A DNA stretch of 64,000 nt from positions 1 to 64,000 of the forward strand of contig CAXXOH010000001.1 in assembly GCA_963675185.2 (NCBI GenBank). The letters are read 5' to 3'. Under the pieces are notes generated by a model, which saw only the letters and a program-made list of their open reading frames with translations, had not been told where the DNA came from and did no database searches. Positions 32,730 to 39,317 of the stretch are shown piece after piece (position 1 is the stretch's first letter; each line of letters starts with the position of its first letter). This stretch comes from Ilyobacter_A sp963675185 (GTDB lineage: Bacteria; Fusobacteriota; Fusobacteriia; Fusobacteriales; Fusobacteriaceae). Made by a program: the position numbers and the translations under genes.

Positions 32730-33650
32730 TTGAGACTTAAAAAAATAATTACTGGAATTTTTATCCTGTCTAGTATTAGCTTTGCAGAAACTTATACGGT
32801 AAAACCCGGGGATTCACTTTTTAATATCTCCAAAGATTATGCAATTGAACTAAACAAATTAAAAGCTTTAAATGGTTTAGAGTCTGATCTAATTATACCT
32901 GGGCAAAAATTAGAAATTGATAATGAATATTATATAGTTCAAAATGGTGACAATCTAATTCTTATTGCAGAAAAGCACCACATGAGTTTAGAAGAAATAA
33001 AGCTACTTAATAATTTAAAAGGGGATTTTATTAAAATCGGACAAAAGCTAAAAATAAAAAAAGAGTATATTCACGTTGTAAATTCTGGGGAAACCCTTAC
33101 GCATATTGCAAATAAGTATAATACTTCTATTCAAAATTTGCTAGAAGCAAATAATTTAGAAAATAGCACTATATATACAAGCCAAGAACTTAAAATAGCA
33201 GAAGATCTTCCTACTGAAAAAACTGTTGCTGTTACAGATACAGAAAATTTAAATTTTATATGGCCAACCGAGTGGAAAGGTACTACTAGCGACTGGGGGT
33301 ATAGAATTGATCTTGTTACAGGCAAACGGGAAGTAAAACATGAAGGTATAGACCTTAAGGCTTCTTTCAATACACCTGTTTATACTCCAGAAAAAGGAAT
33401 AGTAAGAATTGCAGGTTGGCTTAAGGGGCATGGAAAAACTATTATAATTGACCACGGCAATGGATACTCTACAAGATTTGCCCATCTTAATTTCATCAAT
33501 TTAAAGGCTGGAGATACAGTTCAAAAGGGGGAATTAATTGGTAAATCAGGGAATACCGGAAAATCCACAGGTCCACACCTTCACTATGAAATCAGATTAA
33601 ACGAAGAACCTTTAAACCCTCTTGATTACAGAAAAAATGATATCTCATAG
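32730..33650 (+). CDS. LysM + M23 family peptidoglycan hydrolase
   Basis: The 306-residue secreted protein starts at TTG (GGAGGAGG upstream), with a signal peptide ending SFA at about 18. Three LysM repeats follow (about 20-63, 67-110, 113-157; YTVKPGDSLFNIS, YIVQNGDNLILIA, HVVNSGETLTHIA). The C-terminal LytM/M23 domain has HEGIDLKA and GPHLHYEIR zinc motifs. It is either a DD-endopeptidase or an NlpD-like amidase activator. All metal ligands seem present, favouring a catalytic enzyme. Confidence 0.9.
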   Translation: MRLKKIITGIFILSSISFAETYTVKPGDSLFNISKDYAIELNKLKALNGLESDLIIPGQKLEIDNEYYIVQNGDNLILIAEKHHMSLEEIKLLNNLKGDFIKIGQKLKIKKEYIHVVNSGETLTHIANKYNTSIQNLLEANNLENSTIYTSQELKIAEDLPTEKTVAVTDTENLNFIWPTEWKGTTSDWGYRIDLVTGKREVKHEGIDLKASFNTPVYTPEKGIVRIAGWLKGHGKTIIIDHGNGYSTRFAHLNFINLKAGDTVQKGELIGKSGNTGKSTGPHLHYEIRLNEEPLNPLDYRKNDIS

Positions 33651-33739
33651 TCTAATTTTATTTAAGGTGGTATATCATGTTAAGTGCACCACCATTGATA
33701 AAAATTTTATAAGTGTGAATTTGTAAAAAAATTTTAAAG

Positions 33740-33862
33740 ATGAAAACTCATAAAGAAGAAATAGAAATGCTTGAAAACAAAAGAATAGAGAACAGATTAA
33801 AAAAATATTCATGCTGGCAGCGTAAAGGTTCACCGGTTCGATCCCGATTAGCTCCACCATAA
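33740..33862 (+). pseudogene. Small ORF ending in a tRNA fragment
   Basis: The frame reads MKTHKEEIEMLENKRIENRL, then KKYSCWQRKG, and its last residues are encoded by the 3' end of a tRNA-like sequence. There is no ribosome site. It is probably the remnant of a gene truncated where an element once joined a tRNA attachment site. Confidence 0.3.
33832..33859 (+). repeat. tRNA 3'-end fragment (possible att remnant)
   Basis: The sequence ACCGG-TTCGATC-CCGAT followed by TAGCTCC-ACCA reproduces positions 49-76 of a tRNA: T-stem with one mismatch, T-loop, 3' acceptor strand, A73 and CCA. No complementary 5' half (GGAGCTA) occurs upstream. Such fragments mark attachment sites of integrative elements. 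Confidence 0.65.
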
Positions 33863-34217
33863 GTTATTTACAATTTTACTAACAATAGCGAACACCATTT
33901 TGGGTGTTTTTTTTATTTCAAAAAAATTTATCATCACCTATAAATCATAAATTAATTTTTTAGTCCTTTTCTAACCTCCTAATTTGTCTTTAAATAATAT
34001 CAAGCAAGCTTTTGTTAATCCAAATTTCACACAGTTGACTTATAATTCAAAAAACAGTATACTGACATTATATTTTTTTCTAAACACACATACAAAATCT
34101 ACATTCAGACCCACCTAAAAATAATTTAAACTGCCTCTCATACCTGAAATTTAAGCGGCAATTTGGGTAAAAAATATAAAAAGTTAATATAGAATTAATC
34201 GGGGAGGTTTTTAATCG
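33863..34217. other. Intergenic region with terminator
   Basis: It contains a terminator (AACACC-ATTTT-GGGTGTT followed by T-run, 33,891-33,916). Otherwise it is AT-rich DNA without a visible gene. GGGGAGG at 34,201 belongs to the MFS gene. Confidence 0.5.
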
Positions 34218-35423
34218 ATGAATAAAATAGTCAAACAAAGATACCTTAAAGAAAAAGGGCTCATGACTATGCTGGTCCTTTTAAGTGCCTTTATACCCTT
34301 ATCCATAGACATGTACCTGCCAGCTTTGCCTACAATGTCTAAAGCTCTTCACGCTTCTTCGGGGCTTGTGAATTTAACCCTGACATCATTTTACATGGTT
34401 TTTGGGATAGCGACACTTTTTTGGGGGCCCTTAAGCGACAAATACGGCAGGAAGCCGGTGCTGCTAGCAGGAATGGGATTATACATCTTGGGAAGTATTT
34501 TGTGCTCACTTACGAATAACGTATATTTTTTAATATCATACAGGATTTTACAGGCAGTTGGAAGCGGGGCAGTCATAGCTGTAACCAATGCAATAGTAAA
34601 AGATTCTTTTGAAAATAAAAAAAGAGAGACAATGCTCGCACTCATACAGTCAATGGCAATGATAGCACCAATAGTAGCACCATTGCTTGGGGCTTTCATT
34701 TTAAAATATACATCTTGGAAGGGGATATTTTTGATGCTCAGTGTTTTAGGAGGCATATCTCTGGTATTGGTAGCACTGTATGAAGAAACCATAGAAGATA
34801 GGTACTTAGGCAGTGTATACGGGGCCGCAGGCAGGCTGTTTTTTGTATTAAAAAATGGCAACCTCTCAACCCTGCTTATTATATTTTCACTTATGGCCGT
34901 ACCTCTTATGACGTATGTGTCCGCATCAGCTTATATTTACGTAAAAGAGTTTGGACTAAGCGAGCAAACCTACAGCTTTTATTTCGCCACAAACGCTGTG
35001 TTTTCAATAATAGGACCGTTATTATATTTAAGGCTGTCGAAAAAATATACCTATAAACTTATAGTGAATTTGAGTTTGCTTATTACCATGGCTAGCGGAA
35101 TTATGATCTACTTTCTCGGAAGTTTAAGCCCGCTTGTATTTGCAGCATCTCTAATCCCAGCAACTCTTTTCGGAAGTGCAATACGTCCATTAGGAGTAAA
35201 CTTGATGTTTAACCAGCAAGATGGCGACACCGGAGCTGTTTCTTCAACAATCAATTTTTCCTTCACAGTTTTTGGAGGCATTGGAATGCTGATGACTTCA
35301 CTTAATATAGGAAGCAACATTATCCTTTTAGGAGGGGTGAATTTCTTAATTGCAGTTTTAAATCTAGTTTTTTGGAGTATTTTCAACAGCAAAAAAAGTA
35401 TACCAGCAGAAGCTATAGATTAA
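34218..35423 (+). CDS. Bcr/CflA family MFS drug exporter
   Basis: The 401-residue protein has 12 predicted spans. It carries the Bcr/CflA hallmark PLSIDMYLPALPTM near residue 27 and the MFS loop motif GPLSDKYGRKPVLL after span 2. These antiporters expel drugs or small metabolites with proton influx. It is monocistronic, followed by a strong terminator. Confidence 0.92.
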   Translation: MNKIVKQRYLKEKGLMTMLVLLSAFIPLSIDMYLPALPTMSKALHASSGLVNLTLTSFYMVFGIATLFWGPLSDKYGRKPVLLAGMGLYILGSILCSLTNNVYFLISYRILQAVGSGAVIAVTNAIVKDSFENKKRETMLALIQSMAMIAPIVAPLLGAFILKYTSWKGIFLMLSVLGGISLVLVALYEETIEDRYLGSVYGAAGRLFFVLKNGNLSTLLIIFSLMAVPLMTYVSASAYIYVKEFGLSEQTYSFYFATNAVFSIIGPLLYLRLSKKYTYKLIVNLSLLITMASGIMIYFLGSLSPLVFAASLIPATLFGSAIRPLGVNLMFNQQDGDTGAVSSTINFSFTVFGGIGMLMTSLNIGSNIILLGGVNFLIAVLNLVFWSIFNSKKSIPAEAID

Positions 35424-35457
35424 AAAAAGGACGCCAATTATTGGCGCCCTTTTTTTA
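35424..35457. terminator. Bidirectional terminator
   Basis: GG-A-CGCCAAT/ATTGGCG-C-CC with A- and T-runs lies between the convergent MFS and AIM24-like genes. Confidence 0.85.
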
Positions 35458-36234
35458 ATCCCGACCATCCCCTAAAATTCCACCCAGTATGCCTCCTGCC
35501 AATGCTCCGCCTATTGCTCTGCTGCTGTTTGATCCCTCCTTGGAAGATCCAGCTGCAAAATAAAGCCTTTCAGCCAGCTTAGATATTGGCAGACTCTGCA
35601 TGTAAACAGTTCCCGGTCCCGTAAGGCTTGCCAAAAACAACCCTTCTTTTCCAAAAAGTGCATTCTTGAATCCGCCCACAAACCTTATATCGTAGTCAAC
35701 TCCTTTGGTGAATCCCACTATGCAGCCTGTGTCCACCCTCAATGTTTCCCCGATGCTTAATTCCTTTCTTATAACGGTACCTCCAGCATGCACAAATACA
35801 AGTCCGTCACCTTTTAGCTTTTGCAGTATAAAACCTTCTCCCCCAAAAAATCCTGCCCCGAGCCTCTTTGTGAAGGCCACCTCTATGTCTATCCCATTGG
35901 CAGAACAAAGATAGGAATCCTTTTGACAGATAAACTCCCCACCCATCTTATCTAAATGAAGTGGAATTATAGTCCCAGGATAAGGTGCACTAAAGCCTAC
36001 ACGGCTTTTTTCTCTGCTTTCATTAAAAAAAGTAGTGATAAAAAAACTTTCCCCGGTAATCATTCTTTTAAAACCACCTAAAAGCCCTCCACCAGCAGAC
36101 GTCTCCATGGATATGCCTTTTTCCATATAGGTCATAGTCCCAGCTTCGGCCCTCACACCTTCATTCGGGTCTAACTCAATCTCCACAAGCTGGAGCTCTT
36201 TACCATATATTTTGTAATCTATTATATCTGCCAT
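35455..36234 (-). CDS. TIGR00266/AIM24 family protein
   Basis: The 259-residue beta-rich protein starts MADIIDYKIYGKELQLVEIE, includes EAGTMTYMEKGI and SAGGGLLGGFKRMITGESFF, and ends with a Gly/Ala-rich GGALAGGILGGILG tail. These are the marks of the TIGR00266/AIM24 family, which has a trimeric beta-barrel-like fold and unknown function. GGAGGG precedes its ATG. Confidence 0.88.
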   Translation of the reverse strand: MADIIDYKIYGKELQLVEIELDPNEGVRAEAGTMTYMEKGISMETSAGGGLLGGFKRMITGESFFITTFFNESREKSRVGFSAPYPGTIIPLHLDKMGGEFICQKDSYLCSANGIDIEVAFTKRLGAGFFGGEGFILQKLKGDGLVFVHAGGTVIRKELSIGETLRVDTGCIVGFTKGVDYDIRFVGGFKNALFGKEGLFLASLTGPGTVYMQSLPISKLAERLYFAAGSSKEGSNSSRAIGGALAGGILGGILGDGRD

Positions 36235-36777
36235 ATTTCCCTCCTTGTAATTTATAGATGATGATAATCCGACCTAGTTTTTTTAATTTAATTTTGCCCT
36301 CTAAAAAATTTTACCACTTTTTTCATCAATTTATCAAATATCATCATCATATTTTTATAAAAATAACTTTCTCTCTTTCTATTTGACATAAGTTAATATT
36401 TAAAAGTTTCGATAAATTACTAAATTTATTCGAAAACCTTCTTTATACACAGATATTTAAAACATGAGGTGCACAGAGAAAATCTTTTAAAATTAATTGT
36501 TTTAGTCACGAATCGCACGGATTTACACTAATAAAAGATATTTTGGTCACAGAGTTTCACAGAGCAAGAAAAAAGAGTTTAGGTATAATTAGATCTTTTG
36601 AATAATTCGTGTGATCCATGAATATTCGTGACAAAAACAATTGTTTTCTATTTCTGTGACTTTAGATCGATTCAATACTCTATTTTATTAAAGTTTAAAT
36701 ACAGGTAGCAACTTAGGTTATTTTATATGGAATTTTTTACTTTTATTTGCTAATATTGTAGTGGGGAGGGATGAGAT
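36235..36777. other. Long intergenic region with an inverted-repeat element
   Basis: About 540 bp without a gene. The stretch 36,495-36,642 is bounded by inverted repeats. The remainder is AT-rich. The promoter of the second csoR lies near its right end. Confidence 0.5.
36495..36642. repeat. Inverted-repeat (MITE-like) element
   Basis: AATTGTTTTAGTCACGAAT (36,495-36,513) matches the reverse complement of 36,624-36,642 at 18 of 19 bases. Inside are related words: TTCGTGTGATCC against ATCGCACGGAT, and CACAGAGTTTCACAGAG. CACAGA/TCTGTG words just outside extend the symmetry. It has no coding capacity. Confidence 0.6.
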
Positions 36778-37074
36778 TTGGAAAAATGTTGTTCGCATAA
36801 GAAGGCTCACCACTCGGAAGAGCTCAAGAAAAAGCTAAAAAACCGTTTAAACAGAATAGAAGGCCAGGTAAGAGGGGTAAACAAGATGATAGAGGAAGAC
36901 GTCTATTGCGACGACGTACTCCATCAGATAGCCTCAATAAAATCGGCTTTAAATGGCGTGTCTAGGCTGTTATTAGAAGCCCATATGAAATCCTGCGTAA
37001 CTGAGGACATACTCAACGGAAAAACTGAGGTAATCGACGAACTCTTAGACACCATAGGAAAAATAATAAAATAA
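36778..37074 (+). CDS. CsoR family repressor, second copy
   Basis: The 98-residue protein starts at TTG (GTGGGGAGGG upstream). It has the CsoR core KNRLNRIEGQVRGVNKMIEE and the ligand set Cys44, His69 and Cys73. An extra N-terminal CCSHKKAHH could bind metal as well. It lies upstream of CopA 3 and may control it through the G-rich box at 37,625. Confidence 0.92.
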   Translation: MEKCCSHKKAHHSEELKKKLKNRLNRIEGQVRGVNKMIEEDVYCDDVLHQIASIKSALNGVSRLLLEAHMKSCVTEDILNGKTEVIDELLDTIGKIIK

Positions 37075-37082
37075 ATATATCA

Positions 37083-37118
37083 AAAAATAACCTGTCTGTA
37101 GGACGGGTTATTTTTTTC
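37083..37118 (+). terminator. Terminator after the second csoR
   Basis: ATAACC ... GGGTTAT with flanking A-run and seven T. Confidence 0.8.
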
Positions 37119-37297
37119 AAAATGCACATTTTTTTAAGGGATCCTGCCTAGAGATGTTAAACAGTTACATCATTTTTTGATCATTTATTAATTATTTTTT
37201 ATCAATATTGTTGATTTTTTCAATTTTTAATAGTATATATGTATTATTATTAAATATATTGCACCACGGGGCTGCATTAGACAAGGGGGTTATTATT

Positions 37298-37552
37298 GTG
37301 GAGATCAAAATTTTATCTACTGAGATAGTGTCAAACATTATCAAAAATGCTTTCGAGCTAAAAAAAGATATCTTAAAAAATATCTGCGATCAAGTAAGGG
37401 AAAATGGAAAAAGAAAGATTATGGACATAGGTGGGAAATATGTCTTATCTGACTACCTGCCTGAAGAAAAAGAGGTTGTACTCTTCACCATGAAGTGCAA
37501 TGGAAAACCAGAATTTTCTGAGTTCAAGAATTTAGAAACAATAAACATTTAA
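37298..37552 (+). CDS. Hypothetical protein of 84 residues
   Basis: I take the GTG at 37,298 with AAGGGGG upstream; an earlier in-frame start gives an unlikely hydrophobic extension. The product (EIKILSTEIVSNIIKNAFEL ... KVSDYLPEEKEVVL-like end) is alpha/beta with no recognised motif. It has its own terminator and so is a single-gene unit between the second csoR and CopA 3. Confidence 0.5.
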   Translation: MEIKILSTEIVSNIIKNAFELKKDILKNICDQVRENGKRKIMDIGGKYVLSDYLPEEKEVVLFTMKCNGKPEFSEFKNLETINI

Positions 37553-37580
37553 GGCTGAATATTTCAGCCTTTTTTTATTT
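37551..37580 (+). terminator. Terminator
   Basis: AAGGCTGAA-TAT-TTCAGCCTT followed by a T-run, directly at the stop codon of the 84-residue gene. Confidence 0.85.
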
Positions 37581-37593
37581 CAAAAATCCTTTG

Positions 37594-37643
37594 TTGACAA
37601 GAACAGTAGAATATATTATCATTTATATAGGGGGTAGGGGTAT
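37594..37643 (+). promoter_or_regulatory. CopA 3 promoter with CsoR-type box
   Basis: TTGACA (37,594-37,599), a 17-bp spacer and TATCAT (37,617-37,622) are followed by TATAGGGGGTAGGGGTATG (37,625-37,643). It has the same architecture as the two promoters at 31.8 kb. Confidence 0.75.
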
Positions 37644-37730
37644 GTCAGGAGGTTTTTTCTGCTCCTTACCGAATAATATCTGGATTATAATATATAAGGG
37701 ATTATATAAATTCTTAAGGAAGTGGTTAAA

Positions 37731-37814
37731 TTGGAAAAAAAAGAGTTCGACGTAAAGGGAATGACCTGTGCCATACCTATCAAGCTAAGAAATTTTAGGA
37801 ACCTAACTATATAA
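37731..37814 (+). pseudogene. CopA 3 N-terminal stub cut by the IS4-type element
   Basis: The gene originally started at the TTG at 37,731 (AAGGAAGTGG upstream) and read EKKEFDVKGMTCA. The insertion falls inside the GMTCAAC metal-binding motif, so the stub runs into the element and stops at TAA 37,812-37,814 after 27 codons. Confidence 0.85.
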
Positions 37815-39317
37815 AAGTTAGGTTCCTATTTTAATTTTAAAGCTAAATTTTCAAACTACAAAAAACCACTTGCAAAAATGGCTAAAAAAGTTTATTCTAT
37901 TATCAGTGGTGTTCTCGGTGATTATTTGCTGGGAACTTTTTTTATTTTAGAATCAATAATTTTTTTTAATTTTGAAGTCAAGCGCATGAAACGCTTTTTA
38001 GATTTCAAAGTTTCCATGAAATCAGTCAAAACCCCCAACGAGCTTTTTATTACTCGCCTTATACTCATTTCTTTTGAGTATCCTCCATTGATACCCTTTG
38101 TAATCTCCATTAAAAGAAGCATTCTAATTAAAGTGGCATATATGTGAGTCTCTATTCTTTCTACTTTCAAGTCTTTTAGTTTATCTAGTTTAAAATCAGA
38201 CTTAAAAATTTTAAACAGCAATTCAATTTGCCATCTCAATTTATATATTTCGATGATTTCAGAAGGATTGAATCCCCAAAAATTAGTAATATATCCAGTA
38301 ATTTCAGCAGAACTTCTTGCGTGCTTTGCGCAGTGCTCATTCCTTCTTTCTCTTTCTTCTATCTTTTGTACTTTTTTATTAGAAGTCTCTTTGTCCAATT
38401 TAGTTAGGATTACCCTAAAAGGTCTCTTGTCGTCATGGCTTCCGACTAGAAATTCATATTCTTGAGTCTCTCCTGCTTTTAGTTCTTTTCCCAACTCTCC
38501 AGCATTTGTTACCAAATACTTCGTCTTTTTTAGTAGTTTTCCCTTTGGTGAGTACTGAGGATTAGGGTTTAAAGCAAATAACCTTGTTCCGGCTTTCAAA
38601 CGAGAAACAAAAGAGCTGTTTCTGCTTTCAATCTCATTGAAGTCATCAAATTTAAAGTACCCTAAATCTTTTAAAACTAAGGAATCTGTAACTAATTTAT
38701 CGTAGACATATTTAGAAAAATTTTGCTCATTTTTAGTTCCCGTAGATAAAACAGTGTTCTTAAAAGAATAATCTAATAATTCAAGGAGAAGATTTATTTT
38801 TAAAACAGCAGGATTAGATTTGTTTGCACCTTTATACTTATTTTTTAATTTATTTGGCAATTTTATTTCAGTAGAGTCCATTAAAAAGATATTGCTGAAG
38901 CCATAATTTTTAAAGGCTTTAGACTTATTGGATATTTGTGTTTTACAAAGAGATAAGAAAATATTTTTAAGAAATTCTACAGAAGCCTCGCTAAACCTCT
39001 GATCAAGCGCTTGAGGAGAAATATTAATATTCTGCTTTAATAGAAGTTCAGCGCTTAATTCTTCCAAGGATGAAGTGCATAAATTATTGGAGCTGAAACA
39101 AGTTAAAGATATGAAGTTAAGAGGAGAGATTTTGCCGCTATTCCTAATTTTGAATTTAGAATACCTGGCAATTTGTTCAATATTTTTTTCCGAAAAGTAA
39201 TTTAAAAATTTTGTTCTGATTTGTCTGTTTCCCAAAAGAAAAACCTCCTTCAAGTAGTCCTTGAAGAAGGTTTTAGCACAAATTCTATTAAATTCAAAGC
39301 TTAGCTTGATAGGTATG
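37772..39317 (-). mobile_element. IS4-family insertion sequence copy 1, 1,546 bp
   Basis: The ends are perfect inverted repeats (CATACCTATCAAGCTAAG type). The element is flanked by the 10-bp duplication TGACCTGTGC (37,762-37,771 and 39,318-39,327). It splits CopA 3. Near its left end is the hairpin TAGGAACCTAACT ... AGTTAGGTTCCTA, which can act as a transcription terminator. Copy 2 is at 48,568-50,113, same length and orientation. Confidence 0.93.
37922..39235 (-). CDS. IS4-family transposase, copy 1
   Basis: The intact DDE transposase has LMDSTEIKLP (first Asp), a second Asp region near KFDDFNEIES, and the YREK signature YKLRWQIELLFKIFKSDFKL typical of IS4. I prefer the TTG at 39,235, eight bases after GGAGG; the frame is open to 39,253. 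The GGAGG is buried in a hairpin (39,240-39,274), which should block translation of read-through transcripts. Confidence 0.93.
   Translation of the reverse strand: MGNRQIRTKFLNYFSEKNIEQIARYSKFKIRNSGKISPLNFISLTCFSSNNLCTSSLEELSAELLLKQNINISPQALDQRFSEASVEFLKNIFLSLCKTQISNKSKAFKNYGFSNIFLMDSTEIKLPNKLKNKYKGANKSNPAVLKINLLLELLDYSFKNTVLSTGTKNEQNFSKYVYDKLVTDSLVLKDLGYFKFDDFNEIESRNSSFVSRLKAGTRLFALNPNPQYSPKGKLLKKTKYLVTNAGELGKELKAGETQEYEFLVGSHDDKRPFRVILTKLDKETSNKKVQKIEERERRNEHCAKHARSSAEITGYITNFWGFNPSEIIEIYKLRWQIELLFKIFKSDFKLDKLKDLKVERIETHIYATLIRMLLLMEITKGINGGYSKEMSIRRVIKSSLGVLTDFMETLKSKKRFMRLTSKLKKIIDSKIKKVPSK

Noticed and set aside
33675..33860. Minus-strand 61-residue ORF across the tRNA fragment
   Set aside because: It begins inside the tRNA-like sequence and lacks a ribosome site; composition is that of antisense AT-rich DNA.
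36495..36642. CRISPR array
   Set aside because: The repeated words are inverted, not direct, and there are no regular spacers or cas genes anywhere in the window.
37208..37297. Upstream extension of the 84-residue hypothetical protein
   Set aside because: The GTG at 37,298 has AAGGGGG at good distance, while the earlier start has no site and adds a hydrophobic stretch of AT-rich DNA.
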